Part shown: piece by piece, positions 34,758 to 42,081 of the stretch
How positions within the stretch are numbered: position 1 is the first letter of the stretch
Layout of the letters: each line of letters starts with the position of its first letter
Assembly: GCA_042854365.1 (NCBI GenBank)
Contig: AP031437.1
Span: 62,001 to 126,000 of the forward strand
Source of the DNA: Anaeromassilibacillus sp001305115
GTDB lineage: Bacteria; Bacillota; Clostridia; Oscillospirales; Acutalibacteraceae
Direction: 5' to 3'
DNA: 64,000 nt
Position numbers and translations under genes: made by a program
The notes under the pieces: model-generated
What the model was told of the DNA's origin: nothing
What the model saw: the letters and a program-made list of their open reading frames with translations, nothing else
Database searches by the model: none

Positions 34758-34931
34758 ATGGATAAAAAACAGACAATTACAACCGAACGCAAAATAGGGA
34801 AAATCACCTATCTTGTTCAAGCGTTGCCGAGTGAAAAGGCAACCGATACAATCCATAAAAAGATTGAGAAACTCATTGTAAAGGATTTGCAGAAAAAGCC
34901 CGGAAATCCGGGATTTTTAGCGTCCGAGTAG
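34758..34931 (+). CDS. TnpW-like small protein (E3)
   Basis: A 57-residue basic protein with the TnpW-like core TTERKIGKITYLVQALPSEK and a basic helix. AAAAGGAGGTTTTTCTA places the ATG at 34758. It lies 77 bp before the recombinase start. Similar proteins are at 1809 and on the minus strand at 36882. Confidence 0.72.
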   Translation: MDKKQTITTERKIGKITYLVQALPSEKATDTIHKKIEKLIVKDLQKKPGNPGFLASE

Positions 34932-35008
34932 TGCATTAGGCGGCGGGATATGGTATAATGATAGCAACACATTATACCTGTTTATTCGGCTGTCGGAAAG
35001 GAGGACTA

Positions 35009-36682
35009 ATGTTACAGTCGAATAAAATCACCGCCCTTTACTGCCGTTTAAGTCAAGAGGATATGCAAGCCGGAGAAAGCGGAAGCATACAGCACCAAAA
35101 AATGATACTTCAACGCTATGCGGACGAACACCATTTTTTGAACACAAAGTTTTTTGTGGACGACGGATTTTCCGGCGTGAGTTTTGAGCGCGAGGGGCTG
35201 CAAGCGATGTTGCAGGAAGTGGAAGCCGGACGAGTGGCGACGGTCATTACCAAAGACCTTTCCCGTCTTGGCAGAAACTATCTGAAAACGGGCGAACTCA
35301 TAGAGATTGTATTTCCCGAAAACGGAGTACGCTATATCGCGATCAACGACGGAGTTGACACAGCGCGGGAGGATAACGAGTTTACCCCCTTGCGGAACTG
35401 GTTTAACGAGTTTTACGCCCGCGACACAAGCAAGAAAATCCGCGCAGTTAAACAGGCACAGGCGCAAAAAGGCGAGCGCGTCAACGGGGAATATCCATAC
35501 GGCTATATCCCAGACCCGAACAACCGCCACCACCTTATACCCGACCCGGAAACCGCGCCGATTGTCAAACAGGTTTTCGCTATGTTTGTTAGCGGCGTGC
35601 GTATGTGCGAAATCCAAAAATGGCTTGCGGAAAACAAAGTCTTGACGATTGGAGCGTTGCGCTATCAGCGTACAGGACAGGCGCGGTATCAGCGGGCAAT
35701 GATCGCCCCCTATACTTGGCCGGACAAAACGCTCTATGACATATTAGCAAGGCAGGAATATTTAGGGCATACCATAACCGCGAAAACTCACAAGGTATCC
35801 TACAAGTCGAAAAAGACCCGGAAGAACGAAGAAGAACAACGCTATTTCTTCCCAAACACCCATGAGCCGCTTGTTGACGAGGAAACCTTTGAACTTGCGC
35901 AAAAGCGGATTGCTACCCGCCACCGCCCGACAAAAGCAGCGGAGATTGATATTTTTTCCGGCTTGCTGTTTTGCGCTGGTTGCAGACATAAGATGTATTA
36001 CCAACAGGGCGTAAATATCGAGCCGCGCAAGTTTTCCTATTCTTGCGGCGCATGGCGCAACAGGGCAAGGACAGGCAGCGAGTGTACCTCTCATTATATC
36101 CGCAAAAACGTACTTCTTGATTTAGTGCTGGAAGATATGCGGCGGGTTTTGCGGTATGTTAAGGAACACGAACAGGACTTTATCTGTAAAGCTACCGAGT
36201 ACGGCGACATGGAAGCGAGAAAGGCATTAGCGCAGCAGCAAAAGGAACTTTTCAAAGCACAGGCGCGTATGACCGAACTTGACACGCTTTTCCGCAAGCT
36301 GTATGAGGACAACGCATTAGGCAGACTGACAGATGAACGGTTTGTGTTTCTAACTTCCGGCTATGAGGACGAAAAGAAATCCCTTGCCGCAAGGATAGAC
36401 GAGTTACAACAGCAGATCGCAACCGTTACCGAGCGAAAAAGGGATATATCAAGGTTTATTCAGATTGTCGGGAAATACAGCGACATACAGGAATTGACCT
36501 ATGAAAACGTCCATGAGTTTATCGACCGTATTTTGATACATGAATTAGACCGGGAAACCAACACCCGGAAAATCGAAATCCATTATAGCTTTGTCGGACA
36601 GGTTGATACCGAGCAGGAGCCGACGCAAGTTGTCAACCATGACCGCCGCAACATGGTAGATGTAAAAAGTATCGCTATCTAA
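35009..36682 (+). CDS. Large serine recombinase of E3
   Basis: A 557-residue integrase starting MLQSNKITALYCRLSQEDMQ (nucleophile serine 15), with DDGFSGVSFEREGLQAML and ITKDLSRLGRNYLKTG. The recombinase domain and zinc ribbon (CAGCRHKMYY ... CGAWRNRARTGSECTSH) precede a coiled coil. GGAAAGGAGGACTA places the ATG at 35009 rather than 34958. The stop codon lies about 5 bp from the element edge. A TATAAT-like box (GGTATAATG, 34949-34957) precedes it. Confidence 0.93.
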   Translation: MLQSNKITALYCRLSQEDMQAGESGSIQHQKMILQRYADEHHFLNTKFFVDDGFSGVSFEREGLQAMLQEVEAGRVATVITKDLSRLGRNYLKTGELIEIVFPENGVRYIAINDGVDTAREDNEFTPLRNWFNEFYARDTSKKIRAVKQAQAQKGERVNGEYPYGYIPDPNNRHHLIPDPETAPIVKQVFAMFVSGVRMCEIQKWLAENKVLTIGALRYQRTGQARYQRAMIAPYTWPDKTLYDILARQEYLGHTITAKTHKVSYKSKKTRKNEEEQRYFFPNTHEPLVDEETFELAQKRIATRHRPTKAAEIDIFSGLLFCAGCRHKMYYQQGVNIEPRKFSYSCGAWRNRARTGSECTSHYIRKNVLLDLVLEDMRRVLRYVKEHEQDFICKATEYGDMEARKALAQQQKELFKAQARMTELDTLFRKLYEDNALGRLTDERFVFLTSGYEDEKKSLAARIDELQQQIATVTERKRDISRFIQIVGKYSDIQELTYENVHEFIDRILIHELDRETNTRKIEIHYSFVGQVDTEQEPTQVVNHDRRNMVDVKSIAI

Positions 36683-36878
36683 CCCCAGCAAATGTTATCC
36701 CGGACACACCATCGTCAATGAAGAAAGTTGGATTAGGGAAACCATTGTCGGTTGCGTACTTCAAAAGGATTTTCTTTTGATTGGCAATACTGTTGCTCTC
36801 GCCGTCCAGCGCGTCCTCTTGGGACAGGCGGGCGTATAAAGCGGTAATGTTGTCGGGATAGTTGGTGTTTGCTGTCAT
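36683..36878 (-). pseudogene. TndX-like serine recombinase, N-terminal fragment
   Basis: On the minus strand the first ~62 codons encode NITALYARLSQEDALDGESN, then DNGFPNPTFFIDDGVSGITF, the start of another large serine recombinase. Homology ends at the E3 edge and a stop follows within a few codons. ACAGGAGGAATGAACC precedes the ATG at 36878. The catalytic serine is present but the recombinase and zinc domains are lost. The gene belonged to a different element oriented against E3. Confidence 0.85.
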
Positions 36879-36881
36879 GGT

Positions 36882-37139
36882 TCATTCCTCCTGTAATGAA
36901 CGCCCGACAAACAGGTTGCTGTCCTTATTATACTGCGGTTTATCTTCTTTGTCAGCAGATGTGGCAATGGCTTCCAAGCGAATGAGCCGCACCATTTTGT
37001 CATAGAGTGGCTCCGTCCCACCGCAGGAAGTATGTACTTCATAGACCGTCCCGCCTAGCTTATAACAGACGGTTTCTTGCAGCGGATTTCCCCGTTTTGG
37101 GAGATAATCGCTCTCTTTGGTGCTTCGTTTCCTTTCCAT
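36882..37139 (-). CDS. TnpW-like small protein beside the truncated recombinase
   Basis: An 85-residue protein, MERKRSTKESDYLPKRGNPL, then VCYKLGGTVYEVHTSCGGTE and KMVRLIRLEA, a TnpW-like core. The start at 37139 follows GGAAAGGACGGGAACG on its strand; the frame extends to 37289 without a ribosome binding site. It precedes the recombinase fragment in the same order seen on the plus strand in E3 (34758-36682). That supports a second, inverted recombinase end. Confidence 0.65.
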   Translation of the reverse strand: MERKRSTKESDYLPKRGNPLQETVCYKLGGTVYEVHTSCGGTEPLYDKMVRLIRLEAIATSADKEDKPQYNKDSNLFVGRSLQEE

Positions 37140-37354
37140 TCCGTTCCCGTCCTTTCCGGGGAAGCCACAACAGAGCAAGCATAGGAAGTGTGGCCACACT
37201 TCCGCAAAATCTCCGTTTCCGGCCCGCTGCCGGAGCGGAGATTTTTGCTTGTTGGGAGCTTCCCAAACCCTTGTTTTTTGCTTTGCCAATATTACGCTAG
37301 AAAGGACGGAATTTGCCCGCTAAAGAGGTGAAAAAAAGCATTTTCAAATCAAAG

Positions 37355-37402
37355 CAGCCAGTAGCCTGCTAGATTGCTCCGCAGGTTACTGGCTGTTTTA
37401 GT
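37355..37402. terminator. Terminator at the 3' side of the first PadR gene
   Basis: A 14-bp stem CAGCCAGTAGCCTG/CAGGTTACTGGCTG (one mismatch) with TTTTAG on the plus side and a T-rich stretch further along on the minus side. Confidence 0.65.
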
Positions 37403-37415
37403 TATTTTGATTTGA

Positions 37416-37937
37416 TTAAACAAGATTCAAAGAATTGATCCATGTCTGGATTACTTCTGCCAATACATACTGCTGACGCAATACGGCCATACCCGTTGCC
37501 GGAATACTAGGTTCGTATTCCTTTTCTTTTATATTTTCTTCCAGGTAGGCTTTCAAAGTATTAATGTTTTCCTGAATCTCTGTAACGCATGCACGTTGCT
37601 TTTCATACGGTAAAGAATCCAGATTTACAATTACAGCGTTGAAGTCCAAGAAAATGTTAATTGGCTTTGAAGAGATTTCAAACATGAGCCGTTCAAATTC
37701 GGATTCTCCAGCCTCGGTCAGAGAGTAAACTGCCTTTTCCGGCATCTTGCCTTCTTTGACGACTTCGCCCCGGATTAGCCCTTTTTCCTCTAACTGAATT
37801 GTCTTTTTATAGATAGATGGGGTACTGATTTTTACCCATTTAGAGATGTTCCTGTATTCCACCAACTTCTGTATATCATAGGCACTCATCGGCTCTTTTT
37901 TTAACATTCCAAGAACAATCAAATCAATGGTAGCCAT
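37416..37937 (-). CDS. PadR-family transcriptional regulator (divergent from MATE)
   Basis: A 173-residue PadR repressor. The winged helix (TIDLIVLGMLKKEPMSAYDI; ISTPSIYKKTIQLEEKGLIR) is followed by a helical dimerisation domain (EQRACVTEIQ-type segment). GGGAGTGATCCAC precedes the ATG at 37937. It is transcribed divergently from the MATE gene across at least three copies of the palindrome CTATAATTTATAG, so it likely represses both itself and the pump until a drug binds. Confidence 0.85.
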   Translation of the reverse strand: MATIDLIVLGMLKKEPMSAYDIQKLVEYRNISKWVKISTPSIYKKTIQLEEKGLIRGEVVKEGKMPEKAVYSLTEAGESEFERLMFEISSKPINIFLDFNAVIVNLDSLPYEKQRACVTEIQENINTLKAYLEENIKEKEYEPSIPATGMAVLRQQYVLAEVIQTWINSLNLV

Positions 37938-37982
37938 GTGGATCACTCCCTTCCACTCCAGTGCGTATTTTGAATGGCAGCA

Positions 37983-38097
37983 CTATAAATTATAGTATTG
38001 GATTTTATAGTCTTTGTCAAGAGTGGGTGATACTCCCTTGACAACTACTATAATTTATAGTAGTATGGTCGTTACAGTATGCTATAATTTATACTAC
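37983..38097. promoter_or_regulatory. MATE promoter with three PadR-type palindromes
   Basis: The copies are CTATAAATTATAG (37983-37995), a perfect 21-bp odd palindrome with arms ACTACTATAA/TTATAGTAGT (38044-38064) and GCTATAATTTATACTAC (38081-38097). The MATE promoter TTGACA (38038-38043), 17-nt spacer, TAGTAT (38061-38066) has the central operator as its entire spacer, so binding must block RNA polymerase. Confidence 0.82.
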
Positions 38098-38130
38098 TGT
38101 AATTTATTCTTTTGGGAGGAAGTATCAACA

Positions 38131-39507
38131 ATGAGTGAACGCAACAACAAACTTGAGCTTTTGGGCAGTGCGCCCATCCCCAAAGCTCTGATGGCCCTCG
38201 GCATACCGATTATGATTGGGATGTTGATCAATGCACTCTATAATCTGGTAGATGCCTATTTTGTAGGCGGTCTGGGCGAAAGTCAAATGGGTGCTATTTC
38301 CGTCGTGTTCCCCTTGGGACAAGTCGTGGTTGGTTTGGGCCTTATGTTCGGTAACGGAGCTGCATCCTATCTGTCAAGACTACTGGGGCGCGGAGATAAA
38401 GATACCGCCAATAGGGTGGCAAGCACCGCACTATACAGCAGTATTCTGATTGGCGCCATTATCATTCTGTTTTCTACGATTTTCCTCAAACCAATTTTGG
38501 CGATGTTGGGCGCAACAGAAACGATTATGCCGTATGCCCTGACATACGCAAGAATTTATGTGCTGTCCTGTATTTTCAACGTGTTTAATGTAACAATGAA
38601 CAACATTGTAAGCAGCGAGGGTGCCGCAAAGACGACCATGTGCGCCTTGCTGCTGGGAGCCGTATTGAACATAGGATTGGACCCTCTTTTCATTTACGCT
38701 CTGAACATGGGGGTAGCGGGTGCAGCAATTGCCACAGCAATTTCGCAAATGGTATCCACACTTGTTTATCTAACCTATGTTCTTCGCAAAAAAAGCGCAT
38801 TTTCCTTCAGTGTAAAAGTGTTTTCTCCTACGGGACAAATGATGGCGGAAATTTTGAAAATTGGAATTCCAACTTTAGTGTTCCAACTGCTGACAAGTCT
38901 TTCGATTGCGCTAATTAACCGTGCATCTGGTGATTATGGCGATTCGGTCATTGCAGGCATGGGGGCAGTCACGCGAATTACCTCCATGGGAACGCTTGTT
39001 GTCTTTGGATTTTTGAAAGGGTTTCAGCCTATTGCCGGATTCAGCTATGGGGCAAAGAAGTTTGATCGCCTGCGCGAAGCAATCAAAACCTCAATCATTT
39101 GGTCTACAAGTTTCTGCTTAGTCGTGGGCTTAGTCATGGCCGTTTTCTCCACGCAGATTATCTCTCAATTTACCGAGGGAGATACTCAAATGATTTTAGC
39201 CGGTCAAAAATCTCTATTTGCGAACGGCCTTACATTCATTCTTTTCGGTTTCTACACGGTATACTCCTCTCTGTTTCTTGCTCTGGGCAAGGGGGCGGCA
39301 GGTTTCTTTTTGGGCGCATGCAGACAAGGCATCTGCTTTATTCCTGTCATTTTGCTGCTGCCTATGGTATGGGGAATGAACGGAATCCTATATGCCCAAC
39401 CCATTGTAGATGTAATTTCCGTAGTAATCACTGTGGTTATGGCGTTGCACCTTCATCGGGAATTATCCAGGGCTGAAAAACAGATTATGTCCAATTCGGA
39501 AATGTAA
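38131..39507 (+). CDS. MATE-family multidrug efflux transporter
   Basis: A 458-residue MatE/NorM-type antiporter with about 12 membrane segments (IPKALMALGIPIMIGMLINA; then NLVDAYFVGGLGESQMGAIS, the MATE-type first-helix signature; GFQPIAGFSYGAKKFDRLRE in the second half). MATE pumps expel cationic drugs using Na+ or H+ gradients. The ATG at 38131 follows GGGAGGAAGTATCAACA; an upstream frame from 38014 covers the operator region. The adjoining PadR and YjdF-like genes fit a drug-inducible efflux operon. Confidence 0.92.
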   Translation: MSERNNKLELLGSAPIPKALMALGIPIMIGMLINALYNLVDAYFVGGLGESQMGAISVVFPLGQVVVGLGLMFGNGAASYLSRLLGRGDKDTANRVASTALYSSILIGAIIILFSTIFLKPILAMLGATETIMPYALTYARIYVLSCIFNVFNVTMNNIVSSEGAAKTTMCALLLGAVLNIGLDPLFIYALNMGVAGAAIATAISQMVSTLVYLTYVLRKKSAFSFSVKVFSPTGQMMAEILKIGIPTLVFQLLTSLSIALINRASGDYGDSVIAGMGAVTRITSMGTLVVFGFLKGFQPIAGFSYGAKKFDRLREAIKTSIIWSTSFCLVVGLVMAVFSTQIISQFTEGDTQMILAGQKSLFANGLTFILFGFYTVYSSLFLALGKGAAGFFLGACRQGICFIPVILLLPMVWGMNGILYAQPIVDVISVVITVVMALHLHRELSRAEKQIMSNSEM

Positions 39508-39520
39508 GTTACGCCCCTTG

Positions 39521-39562
39521 ACTTTTACTATTGTCAATAGTACTATTGTTAATAGTAAAAGT
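39521..39562. promoter_or_regulatory. Promoter and operator of the second PadR gene
   Basis: Perfect 12-bp arms ACTTTTACTATT (39521-39532) and AATAGTAAAAGT (39551-39562), with inner CAATAGTACTATTG. A TTGACT -35 (39518-39523), 17-nt spacer and TACTAT -10 are embedded in it. The operator differs in sequence from the first one, indicating two independent PadR specificities. Confidence 0.8.
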
Positions 39563-39575
39563 TGGAGGTGGCGTT

Positions 39576-40100
39576 ATGTCGTCAATAGATTTAGTCATAC
39601 TTGGTATTGTATTGGAAAAACCGCAAAGCGCCTATGACATTCAAAAAGATGTGGAATATCACCATTTTTCCCGCTGGACGAAAATAAGCGTCCCCTCTAT
39701 TTATCGAAAAGTACTCCAGTTGAGCGAGAAGGGTTATCTCCAAAGCGATATTGTCAAGGGTGATAAGTTTGCGGATAAGGCCATTTATTCTATTACCGAT
39801 CAGGGCAGAGCGTATTTCAAGGAGCTGATGGCCTCTTGCGCCGCTGGCCCGGTGCCCCTGTTGTTCGATTTCAATGTGGTCATTACCAATTTGAATAAGA
39901 TGGACAAAGCCGAAGCGTTGGAGCTGGTTTCGGCTTTGCGCCGGAGCATACAGTCCTCGGCTGAATCGAACGAGGGCTATGCGCGGGAATTTGCAGACAT
40001 TCCTTTGGTTGGGAGAACGATTTTTGAGCAGCAGCAGCTTCTCTATCGCGCCCTTCTGGAATGGCTGGATCACTTTGAAGGACAGTTCTTAGAAGAATGA
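39576..40100 (+). CDS. PadR-family transcriptional regulator (second)
   Basis: A 174-residue PadR protein (SSIDLVILGIVLEKPQSAYD; KISVPSIYRKVLQLSEKGYL) with a C-terminal helical domain. GTTGGAGGTGGCGTT precedes the ATG at 39576. It shares the PadR fold and the WTKISVPSIYRK-like recognition helix with the first regulator but has its own operator. Its stop overlaps the YjdF-like start (ATGA), so the two are cotranslated. Confidence 0.85.
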   Translation: MSSIDLVILGIVLEKPQSAYDIQKDVEYHHFSRWTKISVPSIYRKVLQLSEKGYLQSDIVKGDKFADKAIYSITDQGRAYFKELMASCAAGPVPLLFDFNVVITNLNKMDKAEALELVSALRRSIQSSAESNEGYAREFADIPLVGRTIFEQQQLLYRALLEWLDHFEGQFLEE

Positions 40101-40519
40101 GTACAGGCCCCCAAAGCAGTTTGACCATCCTGTTTGAAGCTCCGTTTTGGATCGGTCTATACGAAAGAACAGATAACGGTAAGTACGAGGTATGCAAAAT
40201 CACTTTTGGCTCAGAGCCCAAAGATTACGAGGTCTATGAGTTTCTGCTGAAGAATTGGCATAAGCTGAAATTCAGTCCTCCAATCCAGGCCGAGATAGCC
40301 ATAGAGCGAAAAATCAATCCCAAACGTATGCAGCGTGAAATTCAAAGCCAACTGCAGGATAAAGGCATTGGAACAAAGGCGCAGCAGGCGTTGAAACTCC
40401 AGCATGAGCAATGTAAGCTGGAACGGAAAACCAAGAGCCGTGAGCAGAAAGAGGCGGAGAAAGACCGCCAGTTTGCCATCCGGCAGGGAAAGAAGAAAGC
40501 CAAGCACAGAGGAAGATAA
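40097..40519 (+). CDS. YjdF-like protein (DUF2992)
   Basis: A 140-residue protein with SLTILFEAPFWIGLYERTDN, VCKITFGSEPKDYEVYEFLL and the basic coiled C-terminus (QREIQSQLQDKGIGTKAQQA; REQKEAEKDRQFAIRQGKKK), the DUF2992/YjdF signature. In Bacillus the yjdF gene is controlled by a riboswitch for planar azaaromatic compounds. Here it lies in a PadR operon beside a MATE pump instead. Its biochemical role is not known; protection from aromatic toxic compounds is inferred. Confidence 0.82.
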   Translation: MSTGPQSSLTILFEAPFWIGLYERTDNGKYEVCKITFGSEPKDYEVYEFLLKNWHKLKFSPPIQAEIAIERKINPKRMQREIQSQLQDKGIGTKAQQALKLQHEQCKLERKTKSREQKEAEKDRQFAIRQGKKKAKHRGR

Positions 40520-40520
40520 C

Positions 40521-40706
40521 ATGAAGATAGAATGGATTTTATGCCCTTTTTGCGGCAGCAAAACGCGATTGAAAATCCGCGATGATACAGTTCTGGAAAA
40601 CTTTCCGCTATATTGCCCGAAATGCAAACATGAAACCTTAATTGCAGTAAGACAACTGAATCTATCCATCATCCAAGAGCCAGACGCTAAGACGCAGAGC
40701 CGATAA
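40521..40706 (+). CDS. Cysteine-rich KTR domain protein (E4)
   Basis: A 61-residue zinc-ribbon paralogue of the E3 protein: WILCPFCGSKTRLKIRDDTV and FPLYCPKCKHETLIAV. The start overlaps almost directly with the upstream stop. The last residues DAKTQSR come from the same DNA that in E3 lies after the methyltransferase stop (GACGCAGAGCCGATAAC). So the cargo was swapped between fixed flanks. Confidence 0.85.
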   Translation: MKIEWILCPFCGSKTRLKIRDDTVLENFPLYCPKCKHETLIAVRQLNLSIIQEPDAKTQSR

Positions 40707-40746
40707 CTTGCAAGAGTATTTCTTCTTGTAGTTATCGGCTTTTTCT
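40699..40746 (+). terminator. Terminator after the KTR gene (E4)
   Basis: Stem GCCGATAACT/AGTTATCGGC with an inner ACAAG-type extension and TTTTTC; equivalent to the E3 terminator at 33191. Confidence 0.85.
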
Positions 40747-40921
40747 ATTCCTTAACACATGATCCAATTATCCCGCCCGACGGGGAAAGAAAAAACCGTT
40801 GCCGGGCAGGTTGTTTTTGTGCGCTCTATTTCACATCCTAGCGGCGGTTTTGAGAAATCAAGACCGCCGTTTTTGCTTTGCTTACTCTATGCAGGATCGG
40901 CAGTCCACGGAGGAGACCACC

Positions 40922-41020
40922 ATGCTGATACAGTCTGTTTATCGACTATATAGCTTATCAAAAAAAGCTTATCTTCAGCACTGGAGAGGTTTGGACAAAA
41001 AGATGTACTATACGGTGTAA
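40922..41020 (+). CDS. Small hypothetical protein (E4)
   Basis: A 32-residue frame MLIQSVYRLYSLSKKAYLQH followed by WRGLDKKMYYTV and a stop, with GGAGGAGACCACC before the ATG. No family is known. The flanks (40747-40921 and 41021-41162) hold no other supported gene. It could be a leader peptide or a remnant. Confidence 0.4.
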   Translation: MLIQSVYRLYSLSKKAYLQHWRGLDKKMYYTV

Positions 41021-41162
41021 GTTGTCGGCATATTACATTTACTTTTGCTGATCTGTTATGGCGGTCTTTCGGTGCGGGCCGAAACTGCCGTATCAACATA
41101 GACACAAGGGGTGGTGGCAACAACTCTGACTTCTCATTCTCCCGCGGATCGGGGGTGAGAAG

Positions 41163-41591
41163 ATGAAGTATATCTCTGATAGTTATGGAGAACGCTGCCG
41201 GTTTGACGCTTTTTGCAAAACCGTTCTCCGCAACGAGGCCAAAACCTATCTGCGAGATTTGTGCCGCCAGCGGAACCGTGAAACGGAGTTCAGTGCCTTA
41301 TCGCAGCAAGAAATGGACAAGCTCTGCACAGTGGACGAATACCCAAGCGACAGTGTTGTGTTCACGGTTTTTGGCTGCGACCTGTATATCCGGGACGAGC
41401 TGGTGGCCGATGCCTTTGCAAGCCTGCCGGAACGGGAGCAAAGCATTTTGATTCTGTATTGTGTGTTGGAACTGACAGATGGTGAGATTGGTGGTATTGC
41501 AGGAATGTCCCGCAGCGCCGTCCAGCGGCACAGGACAAAGACACTGAATGAACTGCGAAAAGATTTACAATCCAAAGGAGTGAGGCACTAA
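41163..41591 (+). CDS. Sigma-70 family factor, Tn916 Orf7-like (E4)
   Basis: A 142-residue short sigma factor, with FCKTVLRNEAKTYLRDLCRQ in region 2 and LPEREQSILILYCVLELTDG and IGGIAGMSRSAVQRHRTKTL in region 4. ATCGGGGGTGAGAAG precedes the ATG. It is a diverged homologue of the E3 factor at 33636; the two share the FTVFGCDLYIRDELVADAF-like central block. It is followed 1 bp later by its HTH partner. Confidence 0.85.
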   Translation: MKYISDSYGERCRFDAFCKTVLRNEAKTYLRDLCRQRNRETEFSALSQQEMDKLCTVDEYPSDSVVFTVFGCDLYIRDELVADAFASLPEREQSILILYCVLELTDGEIGGIAGMSRSAVQRHRTKTLNELRKDLQSKGVRH

Positions 41592-41592
41592 C

Positions 41593-41829
41593 ATGAAGCA
41601 ACCAACTTTTAACGGCAGAGTGCTTTTGACAATGGACGTGATTGAAGCGGCCCGCGCCGGTGATCCGTTAGCATTGGAGCGCGTCTTGCGGTACTACGAC
41701 CGCTACATCAACAAGATTTGTACGCGAACGCTCTGTGACAAAGATGGTTTGCCGCACATCGACATTGATGAGTACATGAAGCATCGCTTACAGGCAAAAT
41801 TGGTGGAAGCCATCGTAGTCAAGAAATAG
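41593..41829 (+). CDS. Helix-turn-helix protein, Tn916 Orf8-like (E4)
   Basis: A 78-residue protein: VIEAARAGDPLALERVLRYY, DRYINKICTRTLCDKDGLPH, MKHRLQAKLVEAIV. Same family as the E3 protein at 34057. CCAAAGGAGTGAGGCACTAAC precedes the ATG in two parts (AAAGGAGTGAGG then CACTAAC). The stop falls at the base of a long hairpin. Confidence 0.82.
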   Translation: MKQPTFNGRVLLTMDVIEAARAGDPLALERVLRYYDRYINKICTRTLCDKDGLPHIDIDEYMKHRLQAKLVEAIVVKK

Positions 41830-41946
41830 CAAAGACGGAGGAAGCCGTCAAGGGTCAAGATGAACGCTTCGCGCCCTTGACGGCTTCCTCCGTCTTTGCT
41901 GCGTGGTAACCAAGCGGGCGCAAGCAGAAATCCGCTTGCGCCCGCT
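41829..41946. repeat. Two consecutive perfect long hairpins
   Basis: First: 26-bp perfect arms at 41829-41854 and 41874-41899 (left begins GCAAAGACGGAGG). Second: 13-bp arms AGCGGGCGCAAGC at 41913-41925 and GCTTGCGCCCGCT at 41934-41946. Neither has a T run, so they are more likely cis sites for recombination or RNA stability than simple terminators. Beyond them 41947-42081 shows no gene apart from a stub MSTHLEGEKYR frame. Confidence 0.8.
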
Positions 41947-42081
41947 GCTATTATGGTGTTTATGTCTACGCATTTAGAGGGGGAAAAGTACCGATAGCAT
42001 AAGGCTTTTACAGTATGAATGGGCAACCAGGAATAGCCTGACATTCAATCCCTTATAGTTACAACTTAAAATGCGTAGAAA

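Larger units (their letters stand above)
31180..36690. mobile_element. E3: Tn916/Tn6218-like accessory element with RlmN/Cfr-type gene
   Basis: Gene order: XRE regulator (minus), leader/attenuator, KTR protein, radical SAM methyltransferase, sigma factor, Orf8-type HTH, TnpW-like protein, serine recombinase. It is non-mobilizing by itself (no relaxase). The left edge lies in VirB4. The right edge falls in an unrelated reverse-strand recombinase gene about 5 bp past the E3 recombinase stop. The flanks do not form one gene, so a rearrangement or deletion accompanied or followed insertion. Confidence 0.72.
37300..41980. mobile_element. E4: Tn916/Tn6218-like accessory module with MATE efflux cargo
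   Basis: The order PadR (minus), MATE, PadR, YjdF-like, KTR, terminator, small ORF, sigma, Orf8-HTH, two long hairpins mirrors E3 from KTR onward. The recombinase expected after the HTH gene is absent. Instead a TnpW/recombinase pair lies on the other side in the opposite direction (36683-37139), consistent with an inversion of the module or a composite of two elements. The boundaries are approximate. Confidence 0.55.

Noticed and set aside
31180..36690. E3 as a clean insertion into VirB4
   Set aside because: The right flank is a reversed recombinase fragment, not the rest of VirB4.
41958..41993. Short frame MSTHLEGEKYR as start of a lost recombinase
   Set aside because: Only 11 codons, no ribosome binding site, and the following bases do not continue a recombinase in any frame.
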